Assembly (NCBI GenBank): GCA_017617315.1
Contig: JAFZWM010000020.1
Location: 1 to 53,144, forward strand
Source: Bacteroidaceae bacterium
Lineage (GTDB): Bacteria; Bacteroidota; Bacteroidia; Bacteroidales; Bacteroidaceae
Direction: 5' to 3'
DNA: 53,144 nucleotides
The translations under genes were made by a program, and so were the position numbers. Within the stretch, counting starts at the first letter, position 1, and each line of letters starts with the position of its first letter. The notes beneath the pieces were generated by a model, which worked only from the letters and a program-made list of their open reading frames with translations, had not been told where the DNA came from and ran no database searches. Shown here in pieces: positions 1 through 8,570 of this stretch.

Positions 1-156
1 GGCAAAGACGATTTCTTGATTCAGGCATCGCTCGGTTTGGAAAAATACCTCACCGACAATGGCATCAAGCACACATTCTACAATCCCGGCGGCGGTCACA
101 CCTGGATGAATTGCCGCGACTATCTCGAACTCACAGCCAAGGAGTTGTTTAAATAA
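1..156 (+). CDS. C-terminal end of a secreted esterase (alpha/beta hydrolase), truncated by window edge
   Basis: The first 51 codons are open in frame 1 and end at TAA (154-156). The residues include GGGHTWMNCRDYL, which resembles the catalytic-histidine segment near the C-terminus of esterase D/feruloyl-esterase-like alpha/beta hydrolases (GGHxW). In Bacteroidota such enzymes are usually exported and deacylate plant polysaccharides. The nucleophile and the N-terminus lie outside the window, so substrate cannot be judged. A strong terminator follows at 176-230, so this gene ends its transcription unit. Confidence 0.7.
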   Translation, partial: GKDDFLIQASLGLEKYLTDNGIKHTFYNPGGGHTWMNCRDYLELTAKELFK

Positions 157-175
157 ACGATACATCAGATAAAAG

Positions 176-230
176 GAATTGAAAGTTCAGAAAATGATTC
201 CCGAACTTTCAATTCTTTTTATTTTTTTTG
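176..230 (+). terminator. Rho-independent terminator after the esterase
   Basis: A perfect 13-bp stem (GAATTGAAAGTTC at 176-188 with its complement at 203-215) is followed by a long T-rich run to 229. It closes the esterase unit before the GNAT gene. Confidence 0.9.
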
Positions 231-287
231 CAGAATGAAATCTCCATCAACAAACACATTCTGAAATTCACTCATAAAATAAAAGAT

Positions 288-788
288 ATGACAAAAATCG
301 ATTTTTCCTGGCTCTGTGCCGATGATGCCGAAAGCATTGCCGAAATGTCGCGAATGGCAACCGAGATTCTGCGCGAGCATTACGACCCAATCGTAGGCAA
401 GGAGCAAAACGACTATATGTTAGATAAATTTCAGTCTGTCAAGGCAATAAACGAGCAACTCGACAACGGCTACCGCTATTATTTTGTGCGATGCGATGGG
501 CGGAATGTAGGCTTCATGGCCTTTTATCCGCGAGAAAGTGCGATGTATCTGAGCAAGCTCTACCTTTACAAAAGCGAGCGCGGCAAGGGCTTTTCGCGCC
601 AGATGCTCGCGTTTGTCTCAGAAGAGGCACGCCGCGAAAATCTGTATGCCGTAGAGCTTAACGTAAACAAGCACAATCCGTCAATCAGCGTTTACGAAAG
701 CCTTGGCTTCAGTCATCTGCGCGCCGAGAAAATCGACATCGGACACGGCTATTTCATGGACGATTTCGTTATGAGGTTAGAAATCTGA
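288..788 (+). CDS. GNAT-family N-acetyltransferase
   Basis: The 166-residue product looks like a GNAT acetyltransferase, which moves an acetyl group from acetyl-CoA to an amine. The acetyl-CoA-binding motif A is visible as SERGKGFSRQML (around residues 102-113), followed by the typical C-terminal VNKHNPSISVYESLGF, the usual asparagine-to-tyrosine region of motif B. I chose ATG 288 (MTKIDFSW). An earlier in-frame ATG at 228 lies inside the terminator T-run of the previous gene and would add 20 atypical residues. The SDR gene follows 25 bases later and is probably cotranscribed. The substrate is unknown. Confidence 0.85.
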   Translation: MTKIDFSWLCADDAESIAEMSRMATEILREHYDPIVGKEQNDYMLDKFQSVKAINEQLDNGYRYYFVRCDGRNVGFMAFYPRESAMYLSKLYLYKSERGKGFSRQMLAFVSEEARRENLYAVELNVNKHNPSISVYESLGFSHLRAEKIDIGHGYFMDDFVMRLEI

Positions 789-813
789 TAACTCAACATA
801 AATATCGACAAAA

Positions 814-1617
814 ATGAAGACAATTTTGATTACTGGCGCATCTGCCGGAATTGGCAGATCTACGGCGAAGATTTTCGCAAGCCGTGGCTGGCAGGTGGTG
901 GCAACCATGCGCTCGCCCGAGAAAGAGACCGAACTGACGAAGAGCGACAACATTCTTGTTCTGCCGCTCGATGTAACCAAGCCCGAAACCATCGAAAGCG
1001 CGATAAAAACAGCCGTCGACCGCTTTGGAAGCATCGACGTGCTTGTAAACAATGCCGGATTCTATACCATCGGCGCGCTCGAATCGTTCTCCGACGAGGA
1101 CATTGTAAGGCAGATTGACACCAACCTCGTGGGACTGATCCGTGTAACAAAGGCGGTTCTGCCTTACATGCGGCAGAGGCGAAGCGGAAAAATCGTGAAC
1201 CTCTCGTCTATTGCCGGACGAATGACCGTTCCAATTCAGTCGCTCTACCACGCAACGAAATGGGGCGTAGAGGGCTTTACCGAGGCATTGCAGTTCGAGC
1301 TGAAGCCTTTCGGCATCGATGTCTCGCTGGTTGAGCCGGGCGTAATAAACACCGACTTCTACGGAAGGTCGATGAACTGCGTCCTGCCCGACAACGAGTA
1401 CAAAGACTACGTTACGACGGTGCGCGACTTTCTTGTAAAAAGCGGCGGCGAAGGCTCAGACCCCGAAATAATCGGCGAGACAATCTTCAAGATTGCCGAA
1501 AGTAGAAAGCCAAAGTTGCGCTACCTTATCGGAAAATCGACATTCGTAGTGGCTATGCACAAAATTCTGCCTCGCTCTGTTTACATGTTCATTGTAAACA
1601 AGATTATGGCAAAGTAA
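814..1617 (+). CDS. Short-chain dehydrogenase/reductase (SDR)
   Basis: This 267-residue classical SDR should be an NAD(P)H-dependent oxidoreductase. The nucleotide-binding motif TGASAGIG sits at about residues 7-14, NNAG follows near residue 89, and the catalytic S-Y-K set is present with YHATK (Tyr145, Lys149). An arginine after the second strand (TMRSPEKE) suggests NADP preference. It lies 25 bases behind the GNAT gene, so the two may form an operon ended by the terminator at 1647-1688. The substrate cannot be assigned; close relatives are annotated only as SDR family oxidoreductases. Confidence 0.9.
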   Translation: MKTILITGASAGIGRSTAKIFASRGWQVVATMRSPEKETELTKSDNILVLPLDVTKPETIESAIKTAVDRFGSIDVLVNNAGFYTIGALESFSDEDIVRQIDTNLVGLIRVTKAVLPYMRQRRSGKIVNLSSIAGRMTVPIQSLYHATKWGVEGFTEALQFELKPFGIDVSLVEPGVINTDFYGRSMNCVLPDNEYKDYVTTVRDFLVKSGGEGSDPEIIGETIFKIAESRKPKLRYLIGKSTFVVAMHKILPRSVYMFIVNKIMAK

Positions 1618-1646
1618 CTGCAATACAAATCACTAATTTTCATTCT

Positions 1647-1688
1647 CAAAAAGGCTGAACTGGGATTCGTCGGTTCGGCCTTTTTTTT
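1647..1688 (+). terminator. Rho-independent terminator after the SDR gene
   Basis: Stem AAAAAGGC-TGAAC pairs with GTTC-GGCCTTTTT and runs into eight T residues. It lies 30 bases past the SDR stop codon. Confidence 0.85.
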
Positions 1689-1789
1689 GTAGACTCACGG
1701 CAATCATGTTACGCAAGTCCGGCATAATCAATTCTGCAACTATATGCAAGCAACGAATCATTATGCAGAAAAGAACCAAAAAAACAACT

Positions 1790-1995
1790 TTCAGGGTACG
1801 GGATAGCAAGGAGGTAACAAAACAGTAACAAAGTTGTAACAAGGGGGAAGAAAAAAGATGCATACTTTGATGTAAGCCAGAAGGTTCGGAGAAGATACGG
1901 AGAAGTAAGCCGATAATAATTGACAATTATTGAGTTGAAAATTGAAAAAAATCTTGAATTGACAGTTGACAATTTTTTGAAACTTGATAATTGAA
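1790..1995. repeat. Degenerate intergenic repeat (GGTTCGGAGAAG / TTGACAATT type)
   Basis: Within the 658-base gap 1618-2275 no gene is convincing. This part has loosely repeated units such as GTAACAA, AAGGTTCGGAGAAG and GATACGGAGAAG, then AATTGACAATT and AACTTGATAATTGAAAGTTG. The same sequence style, in the same order, recurs at 46,870-47,215, and short pieces occur at 21,160-21,215 and 53,004-53,025. It is a dispersed non-coding repeat family; its role is unknown. Confidence 0.6.
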
Positions 1996-2054
1996 AGTTG
2001 AAAAGTGCTGATTCTGCACAATAAAAAATTATACGCTTATGGCTTATAATAAAA

Positions 2055-2077
2055 TCCCCACTCTCATGGAGAATGGG
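2055..2077 (+). other. Small imperfect hairpin upstream of the outer-membrane protein gene
   Basis: CCCCACTCTC and GAGAATGGGG pair with one mismatch around a three-base loop. It lies about 200 bases before the barrel-protein start and has no T-run. It could be a leader-RNA structure. Confidence 0.4.
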
Positions 2078-2275
2078 GAAGGGCTGCGCAGATGTCGATT
2101 CTAAGCCTCAAATCCATCGGTTCACGTTACAAAAATTGCCACATCATTCTTTTACGGCAAAAATCCCTGCCATTCATCACAGAAACTTACAGAATATCCC
2201 AAAGCGGTTTGCAAACGCAACATTTTCAGGCTTCTGCCGCGTCTAACGCTCAGAAAACGAAAATAACAAGAGAAT

Positions 2276-4708
2276 ATGAAAAATGTTATCAATCGCAACT
2301 CTGTTTGCAACCTTTTTAGAAAGATTCTATTGGCAGCCGCCCTTATTCTTACTGCGGCATCGGCTAAGGCAAAAGCCAAGCAGCAGGAAGTTAACGGAAA
2401 GATTACCGACACCAAGGGCGAGCCTCTGGCCTTCGTAAACATCTCGCTGCTTTCGGCTGATTCGACCTACATTCAAGGAACAACAAGCGACATGGAAGGC
2501 AAATTCCTTATTCAGACTCCCGAAGACGGCTGTATCCTGAAACTGTCATACGTCGGATATCAGACTAAATATGTCGATGTAAAGAGCTCAAGCATCGGCA
2601 CAACCACCATGAACGACGACGCGCAGACGCTTGGCGAAGTAACCGTAAAAGGTCAGCTTCCGAAGACAAAGCTGACTGGCTGCTCTATGCTCACAACCGT
2701 TCAGGGCACGGTGCTTGACAAGTCGGGCACGGCGTTGGAGATGCTTCCAAAGATTCCGGGAATGACAATAAAGGGCGACGAAGCCGAGGTTCTTGGCAAG
2801 GGCAAGCCAATCTTCTACATAAACGGCAGAAAGATGCAGGACAAGGACGAGCTGAAGCGTCTGCGTTCTGAAGAAATCCAGAGCGTGGAGGTAATAACCA
2901 ATCCGGGAGCGCAGTACGATGCCACGGTTTCGGCAGTTGTAAGAATAAAGACGGTGCGCCGAAAGGGCGACGGATTCGGATTCGACCTCGCAGCAAGCAA
3001 CAACCAAGACCTCATCTTCGGATACAGCGACCCGTCGGCAACCGCCAACCTTCACTATCGCCACAACGACCTCGAACTCTTCGGACTTCTGAACTACTGG
3101 AAGTGGGAAAGCGTGGGCGATATGCACATCACCGAATCGACCATCCTGAAGGCCGACGGCGGCATCAACGACATTCGTCAAGACATCAATTCGCGCAACG
3201 ACTGGCACGGACAGGGACTAAACTACAACCTCGGCTTTAACTGGCAGATAAACGAGAAGCACTCGATGGGTATGCGCGTTGAACGCCACGACAAGTTCAA
3301 GACATACAACTTTTTAAGAAGCACGGACGTTATTGAGCATTATCGCTTAGGCGGAGGGCTTCTGTCTTCAGAGCGCAACAACTCAACCCAGCGCGAGGAC
3401 GAACACACGCCATACAACTGGGAGAGCAACGCTTATTACAACGGAAAAGTGGGCAAGATGAATATCGACTTGAATGTAGATTTTATTTCAACCAAAGAAG
3501 ACAAGATAAGCCAGATAAACGAGTATTACGAAAGCAACAGCCATCAGCAGATGGAACAGGACAACCGTCAGTCAACCAAACTATGGGCAGCGAAACTCGT
3601 CTTGAGCTATCCGATATTGAAAGGAATTCTACAAACCGGCACGGAAATGAGCTTCGTAAACCGCATAAACAGTTCGTCGATAACAAACTCTTCGCTACCG
3701 TCATCCGACTCCGAAGTTGACGAGAAGAACGTAGCCGCCTTCGTGTCGTACAGCGCAAACCTTAAAACCCTCGGAAACATCAACGCAGGCGTAAGATACG
3801 AGCATGTGGGCTTCGACTATACCGACAAGATGTATGCCGACCGCTCTATGTCGCGCAATCAAGACGAGTTCTTCCCTAACCTCTCGTGGTCAAAGCAGTT
3901 TGGCGATGTTCAGACAGCCGTTTCCTATTGCATGAAGACCATCCGACCAAGCTACAACTCGCTTAACGACCGCATCATCTACCTTAATTCGTACTCGCTT
4001 ATTCAAGGCGACCCGAAGCTGAAAAACGCTACCATGCAAGAAGTTAGCATCAACGCGCGCTGGAAGTGGATAAACGTCTTCGCCGCCTACGAGCGTCGCG
4101 ACAACACAATCACACAGCTTCCAATGGCTTACAACGACGGCGGCGTCATGCTCCTTAAGCAGGTCAATCTGCCAAACCCAATCCGCAACCTTGCCATCTT
4201 CATCTCTGGCAATCCAACGTGGGGAATCTACAGTCCGTCGTGGACTGTCGGCAGACAAAAGTTCTGGAACACAATGACTTTCGACGACCCTCGCGAGGCT
4301 GACGGCAAGGTTGAAGTAAGTTTCAACAAGCCTATTTACTTCATCGACCTCAACAACACCTTCCGCCTGAGACACAGCTGGCAGCTTGAGGCAAACATGA
4401 ACATAATGACCAAGGGCGATGTAATAAATTTCAGAATGTTGTCGCCTTCGTACAACCTTCGTTTCGTAGTTCAGAAATGCTGGCTGAAGAACGACGCTCT
4501 CTGCCTAAGGGCAAGCATCAGCGACGTGCTTAAACGCAGCGTTCAGGATGTTGCGCAAGACTGCGGATTTTTCTACGGATTGCAGACAACCACCCGAAAC
4601 AATCATCGTCTCGACATCTCGCTCCGCTACAGTTTCAACGCATCTAACAGCCGTTACAAGGGCACAGGAGCAGGAAAATCCGTTCAGCAGCGCATGGCAA
4701 GCAACTAA
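2276..4708 (+). CDS. Outer-membrane beta-barrel protein with carboxypeptidase-regulatory-like N-domain (TonB-receptor-like)
   Basis: The 810-residue protein has a signal peptide (hydrophobic stretch ILLAAALILTAASAKA), then a CarboxypepD_reg-like beta-sandwich at about 40-115 (EVNGKITDTKGEPLAFVNISLL... LKLSYVGYQT), a plug-like domain at about 120-220 (LEMLPKIPGM, IFYINGRKM, SVEVITNPGAQYDA), and a long beta-barrel to the end. This matches the outer membrane beta-barrel family 3 group of TonB-receptor-like proteins in Bacteroidota. No SusD partner is adjacent, so it is not an obvious polysaccharide-utilisation pair; the ligand is unknown. It is monocistronic, with a hairpin at 4741-4775 just downstream. 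Confidence 0.88.
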   Translation: MKNVINRNSVCNLFRKILLAAALILTAASAKAKAKQQEVNGKITDTKGEPLAFVNISLLSADSTYIQGTTSDMEGKFLIQTPEDGCILKLSYVGYQTKYVDVKSSSIGTTTMNDDAQTLGEVTVKGQLPKTKLTGCSMLTTVQGTVLDKSGTALEMLPKIPGMTIKGDEAEVLGKGKPIFYINGRKMQDKDELKRLRSEEIQSVEVITNPGAQYDATVSAVVRIKTVRRKGDGFGFDLAASNNQDLIFGYSDPSATANLHYRHNDLELFGLLNYWKWESVGDMHITESTILKADGGINDIRQDINSRNDWHGQGLNYNLGFNWQINEKHSMGMRVERHDKFKTYNFLRSTDVIEHYRLGGGLLSSERNNSTQREDEHTPYNWESNAYYNGKVGKMNIDLNVDFISTKEDKISQINEYYESNSHQQMEQDNRQSTKLWAAKLVLSYPILKGILQTGTEMSFVNRINSSSITNSSLPSSDSEVDEKNVAAFVSYSANLKTLGNINAGVRYEHVGFDYTDKMYADRSMSRNQDEFFPNLSWSKQFGDVQTAVSYCMKTIRPSYNSLNDRIIYLNSYSLIQGDPKLKNATMQEVSINARWKWINVFAAYERRDNTITQLPMAYNDGGVMLLKQVNLPNPIRNLAIFISGNPTWGIYSPSWTVGRQKFWNTMTFDDPREADGKVEVSFNKPIYFIDLNNTFRLRHSWQLEANMNIMTKGDVINFRMLSPSYNLRFVVQKCWLKNDALCLRASISDVLKRSVQDVAQDCGFFYGLQTTTRNNHRLDISLRYSFNASNSRYKGTGAGKSVQQRMASN

Positions 4709-4740
4709 TATCGATTTTTTCAATGATGTATGTTAGAAAA

Positions 4741-4775
4741 TCCCTTCCCGGTTTTTGTTATGAAACTGGGAGGGG
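4741..4775. terminator. Hairpin downstream of the barrel-protein gene
   Basis: TCCCTTCCCGGTTT pairs with AAACTGGGAGGGGA (with G-U pairs) around a short loop. There is no long T-run, so it may be a terminator between the converging genes or an mRNA 3'-end stabiliser. Confidence 0.6.
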
Positions 4776-4826
4776 ATGCTCGTAGCACCACGTTATGCCG
4801 AATTTCATATTAAACGATGGCACAAC

Positions 4827-5342
4827 TCACCAAGATTCTGGATGTTCTTTTTTCCAATCCTCAATTTCTTTTGCCATTTTTGCATATTTTGACGGATTGC
4901 GTTCATACCAACCAGTTCTAACACGATATCCGATATTCTGAGACCTTGTAAAATGGGCACTAGTGCAGAACACTGCAACACATATAATTACAACTACAAC
5001 ACATTTGACTGTGTCTTTAGTTGCTATATGTTCCTTGAGAATCCCAACCCCTCTATATCTATATACATAGTAATATAACGATACAAAAATGACAACAAAT
5101 TCTGCAATATACAGAGAATCCATTAAATAAGTATCTGTCGCATAATAGCCGTATGTATTATTATACAAAAAAATAACATTAATAATAGATGATAACAGGA
5201 AAAACAGAATAACTCCAGAAAAAGCAATCGTTGTTAAAACTGTAGAACTTCCACTCTTTCTTTTCCAAAGGCTATCATCTATAACCGACAATTGATGAAC
5301 ACCAAGCAATAAAGCATCTAAAAGTGATTGTAAAAACTTCAT
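4827..5342 (-). CDS. Hypothetical membrane protein, 171 aa
   Basis: I do not recognise the family. Three hydrophobic segments are visible (about residues 36-60, 77-94 and 112-129), with a charged C-terminal tail (YERNPSKYAKMAKEIEDWKKEHPESW) that should lie outside the membrane. The gene is AT-richer than its neighbours, with few of their GC-rich codons, which suggests recent acquisition or low expression. A TTG-N20-TATTTTTG promoter lies on the minus strand at 5430-5460, giving a leader of about 80 bases. Confidence 0.65.
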   Translation of the reverse strand: MKFLQSLLDALLLGVHQLSVIDDSLWKRKSGSSTVLTTIAFSGVILFFLLSSIINVIFLYNNTYGYYATDTYLMDSLYIAEFVVIFVSLYYYVYRYRGVGILKEHIATKDTVKCVVVVIICVAVFCTSAHFTRSQNIGYRVRTGWYERNPSKYAKMAKEIEDWKKEHPESW

Positions 5343-5367
5343 AAGTTAATTTTTCTTCAAATACAAC

Positions 5368-5538
5368 GTTCTGCCGAATTCTCCGCTTGCTACCGAAGAA
5401 ACGCAAGAATTCCCTTTGTCGTAACGCGACAAAAATAACAACTTTTTTGCTCTTGCCCAATACAAAACATTTTTTTCAGCGGTGGGTATTGCAAATTCCC
5501 GATTTTTCTCTCAGCCGAATTTAAAAATTCGGCAGAAC
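5368..5538. repeat. Possible small inverted-repeat element (MITE-like)
   Basis: GTTCTGCCGAATT at 5368-5380 is exactly inverted at 5526-5538, 145 bases away. The right end also carries a nested 9-bp palindrome (GCCGAATTT/AAATTCGGC, 5514-5533) and a second CGGCAGAAC copy at 5547-5555. The interior has no open frame. It fills the 326-base gap 5343-5668 with no other gene visible. No target-site duplication is apparent. Confidence 0.4.
5430..5460 (-). promoter_or_regulatory. Predicted promoter for the 4827-5342 gene
   Basis: On the minus strand TTG (5460-5458) is followed after 20 bases by TATTTTTG (5437-5430), the Bacteroidota housekeeping-sigma pattern. It lies inside the inverted-repeat element. 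Confidence 0.5.
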
Positions 5539-5595
5539 CTATAGTACGGCAGAACTTATTTTGGATTTCCACCAACTAATTTAACATTCCTTTTA

Positions 5596-5625
5596 TTGTC
5601 GCTTTCAAAGTTTAATATATCTTTG
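5596..5625 (+). promoter_or_regulatory. Predicted promoter for the SDR-ligase pair
   Basis: TTG at 5596-5598, a 19-base spacer, then TATCTTTG at 5618-5625, 43 bases before the GTG start. Confidence 0.75.
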
Positions 5626-5668
5626 CATTACTTGTCGTAATAACTACGAAAACAAGAGCAAAAACCAA

Positions 5669-6502
5669 GTGAACAACATCTTATACAAAACTGCGAAAGC
5701 CTTACTATATCACTCGCCAAGCATCAGCAAATCAACCATTTGCAAGATATTTGGCGGCAAGTGGATTGTCATTTCCGGAGCATCGCACGGCATAGGCAAA
5801 GCACTCGCACTCAGACTGATAGAGGCTGGCGCAGACTTGTTTCTGATTGCGAGGACCGAAAGCGAGCTACAATTTCTGCACGACAAGGCAAGGCAGAACG
5901 GATGCAACGTGAGAATCTCGGTCACCGACCTTCGAAACCGCAACGAGTTCGACCGTCTTTGCTGCGTTCTGAAAGAACTGCCGAGGGTTGACTTTTTCTT
6001 CTGCAACGCCGGAAAATCCATTCATCGCAGAATCGAAGACGCACTCGACCGTATGCACGATTACGACAGGACTATCGACCTGAATTACAAATCGCTGGTT
6101 GCCTTGTCGCTCACTCTCATTCCGAAATTGGAGCAAAGTGGCGGAAAGATAATCTACACATCATCAGCAAGTTGTCTATACCCGACAGCACCGGGCTGGA
6201 GTGCCTACCACGCGTCAAAATGTGCAGCCAACATCTGGTGTCAGACCGCCGACTCGGAACTGAGACACAAAGGCGTGAGGGTGCAGATTGCCTATATGCC
6301 ACTCGTACACACCACGATGTCGGACGCCACAGAAATGTATAGAAAACTGCCTGCATTTTCAGCCGAAGAAGCAGCCGATATTCTTCTTAGCCTAAGCATC
6401 AGCAACAAAAGATGTTACAAACCTTGGTGGGCTTCTCTCACCGAGATTCCAGCCATCTGCCTTTCACCATTGATTAGAATAATTTACAGCCTGAAAAAAT
6501 GA
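5669..6502 (+). CDS. Short-chain dehydrogenase/reductase, first gene of an SDR-acyl ligase pair
   Basis: A 277-residue classical SDR. The cofactor motif is SGASHGIG near residues 36-43, NAG follows near 115, and the catalytic YHASK gives Tyr180 and Lys184. An arginine after strand 2 (LIARTESEL) favours NADP(H). The best start is GTG 5669, since no upstream ATG keeps the frame and the promoter at 5596-5625 gives a short leader. The C-terminus is basic and hydrophobic (SPLIRIIYSLKK), perhaps membrane-associated. Its TGA overlaps the ATG of the ligase gene (ATGA at 6499-6502), so the two are translationally coupled. Together they suggest reduction and activation steps on a lipid-like acyl substrate; that role is inferred. 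Confidence 0.85.
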   Translation: MNNILYKTAKALLYHSPSISKSTICKIFGGKWIVISGASHGIGKALALRLIEAGADLFLIARTESELQFLHDKARQNGCNVRISVTDLRNRNEFDRLCCVLKELPRVDFFFCNAGKSIHRRIEDALDRMHDYDRTIDLNYKSLVALSLTLIPKLEQSGGKIIYTSSASCLYPTAPGWSAYHASKCAANIWCQTADSELRHKGVRVQIAYMPLVHTTMSDATEMYRKLPAFSAEEAADILLSLSISNKRCYKPWWASLTEIPAICLSPLIRIIYSLKK

Positions 6503-8013
6503 AGCTTTTCAAAATCCTTATAAAACTTCACATCGTTACTCCTCGCGGAATTTTCCGACTTGCACAATCGTTTGTAAAAGAAGGCATTACGCTGATGGCT
6601 CTGATGCGTTTTGCCGCCAAATATTACCCCGACAAGACTGCTATAGTATCGGAATCGGACCGTCTGACATACAAGCAACTTTACGCTAAAGCCCTAAGAC
6701 TTAGCAACATACTCAATCAAAGATTCAGCGTACAGAAATCGGATAATGTAGCCGTGCTGTGCCGTAATCACACCGTTTCGGCTCTGCTACTGCCATCGTT
6801 GCAACGTCTTGGTGCAAACACAAAGTTCATAAACACCGATTATGCCGAGCAGAACATCCGCGACATCATCTCTCGAAAGAAATTCAAGTTGCTGATTTTC
6901 GACGAGGATTTTGAACAGAAAATCCCGACTGAGTTTCGGCATTTATCTGTAAGCACAGAAACATTGGCTGAAATGCTGAAAGATACCGCTTGCGCGCCGT
7001 CGCCGCTGCCCCGACCACCGTTTTTCAAGAGTCCTCAGATTTCGGTTCTTACCGGTGGCACATCGGGCAGCTACAAGGAAGCATCGCGCAAACCGTCTGT
7101 CTTTCAGTTTCTTCCGCCATTCTTCGCGCTCCTTCGCGACATCGAGATTCATAAATATCAAAGCGTTATGATTGTGCTGCCGTTCTATCACGGCTTCGGA
7201 CTCTGCACGCTTATAATCTCGCTGCTTATGGGCAAGAAAGTCTGTCTGGCAAGATATTTCGACGCCGATGTCACGATGCAAACAATTATAAACGAACGTG
7301 TTGAGGTCTTCCCATCCGTTCCGGTGATGCTTTCGAGAATGTGGCAGAAAATAGGCTCGGGCAACAACCGCGACATCGAGAAATATCTAAAGTGTATAGT
7401 CTGCGGCGGCGACCGTCTGAGCAAGAAGCTGATTAACGAGACAGAAAAGATTCTCGGCTCTGTAATATACAATCTTTACGGAACATCCGAAGCGGGATTC
7501 TTTATGCTTGCAACGCCCAACGACCTCAGCATCAACCCCGAGCCGACAATCGGGAAGCCTCTGTCGGGCATTAGGTGCAAGATTGAAAACCGCGACTCGC
7601 AGGGCATCGGAACGCTTTGGGTGCGCTCGCCATGGGCTGCCACATCGCTCAGAAACCGATGGCAATCGACAGGCGACAGGGTCTCGATAAACGCCGAAGG
7701 CTACTTCTTCTATCACGGACGCGCCGACCGAATGGCTGTCTGCGGCGGCGAAAACGTGTATCCCGAGGATGTTGAAAAGGCTCTGTGCGAACACCAATCG
7801 GTAGTTGCAGCAAAGGCTTTTGCCGTGCCCGACAAGGATTTCGGAACGGTTCTGAATGCCAAGATAGAACTCGAAAACGATGCCGACATCTGCTGCAACG
7901 ACATTACAGAATGGCTGAAAATAAGGATTCCGCGCGCAGCGATGCCTCACAGGGTGGAGTTCGGAAGGCTCACCACCACATCGACAGGAAAGATATGCAA
8001 CCGGCAGAAGTGA
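6499..8013 (+). CDS. AMP-dependent acyl-CoA synthetase/ligase family protein
   Basis: This 504-residue ANL-superfamily enzyme should activate a carboxylic acid with ATP to an acyl-adenylate and pass it to a thiol. Visible motifs: the P-loop A3 as LTGGTSGSYKEAS (usually TSGTTGxPK, so altered), A5 NLYGTSEAG, A7 STGDRVSINAEGYFFYHGRADR, A8 GGENVYPEDVEKAL, and A10 STGKI with the catalytic lysine eight residues or fewer from the end. It is slightly short but complete. Coupling to the SDR by a 4-base overlap implies one pathway. Fatty-acid, aryl or hydroxy-acid substrates are all possible; nothing in the sequence decides this. Confidence 0.85.
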   Translation: MKLFKILIKLHIVTPRGIFRLAQSFVKEGITLMALMRFAAKYYPDKTAIVSESDRLTYKQLYAKALRLSNILNQRFSVQKSDNVAVLCRNHTVSALLLPSLQRLGANTKFINTDYAEQNIRDIISRKKFKLLIFDEDFEQKIPTEFRHLSVSTETLAEMLKDTACAPSPLPRPPFFKSPQISVLTGGTSGSYKEASRKPSVFQFLPPFFALLRDIEIHKYQSVMIVLPFYHGFGLCTLIISLLMGKKVCLARYFDADVTMQTIINERVEVFPSVPVMLSRMWQKIGSGNNRDIEKYLKCIVCGGDRLSKKLINETEKILGSVIYNLYGTSEAGFFMLATPNDLSINPEPTIGKPLSGIRCKIENRDSQGIGTLWVRSPWAATSLRNRWQSTGDRVSINAEGYFFYHGRADRMAVCGGENVYPEDVEKALCEHQSVVAAKAFAVPDKDFGTVLNAKIELENDADICCNDITEWLKIRIPRAAMPHRVEFGRLTTTSTGKICNRQK

Positions 8014-8040
8014 AAATTCATGATTTTCTTATACTTTTTC
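8012..8040 (+). terminator. Weak hairpin at the ligase stop codon
   Basis: GAAAAT and ATTTTC pair around a five-base loop, followed by a T-rich tail. The hairpin includes the stop codon. The stem is short, so termination may be partial. Confidence 0.35.
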
Positions 8041-8052
8041 TACAGAAATGAC

Positions 8053-8060
8053 TATCTTTG
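8053..8060 (+). promoter_or_regulatory. Predicted -7 element for the 8106-8570 gene
   Basis: TATCTTTG lies 45 bases upstream of the ATG. No clear TTTG is found at the -33 position. Confidence 0.55.
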
Positions 8061-8105
8061 CCATTCGTTTAGATTTCACAAAAGAACCATTCAAAACTAA
8101 TCACA

Positions 8106-8570
8106 ATGAAAAAAATTGTAACCTTCCTGCTTACCACTTTCTTGGGCTTGACAAACGTTTTTGCCCAGAAGCATTACCCTATTAGCCAGTTCGCTCCTGA
8201 TACGTTAGAATATCTGAAGCGAAATTTTGTGGAGCAAAAGCAATACTATATCGGCAAGAACTTTCAGACACTATGGAATGTTTTAAAGTCGGATATAGAA
8301 GTGAAGTATATCGGGGTTGATTCTTCTTGTTTTTATGATAAAGACAAGGCTGATGGCAATTATTATGCTGCAGGACTTGTGTTATGTTGGCTGGAGAATG
8401 ATGAACTTCTTAGAAGATATTGGGAGAATCCAAAAGAAGAGACAGGTATTTTAGTTGAATTTGAGTATCCCTATTCGTATTATGAATTTGATTTTTATGA
8501 GGCAGAGCCTTCAAATGAAGTAAAGCTGAATGGTGTAAATCAAATAATAAAAGATATCATCATCTTATAA
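8106..8570 (+). CDS. Hypothetical secreted protein, 154 aa
   Basis: The product has a signal peptide (MKKIVTFLLTTFLGLTNVFA, cleavage before QKHY). The mature part is acidic and rich in tyrosine and aspartate (KDKADGNYYAAG, EFEYPYSYYEFDFYEAEPS). No domain is recognised. It has a single promoter-like -7 box at 8053-8060 and no partner gene on its transcript. Codon use is AT-richer than the neighbours, suggesting a transferred or fast-evolving gene. An extracytoplasmic location is the only thing that can be said. Confidence 0.65.
   Translation: MKKIVTFLLTTFLGLTNVFAQKHYPISQFAPDTLEYLKRNFVEQKQYYIGKNFQTLWNVLKSDIEVKYIGVDSSCFYDKDKADGNYYAAGLVLCWLENDELLRRYWENPKEETGILVEFEYPYSYYEFDFYEAEPSNEVKLNGVNQIIKDIIIL

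Noticed and set aside
2588-3208. 206-residue minus-strand frame inside the barrel-protein gene
   Set aside because: It is the antisense shadow of a well-supported coding region and has no recognisable motifs or promoter.
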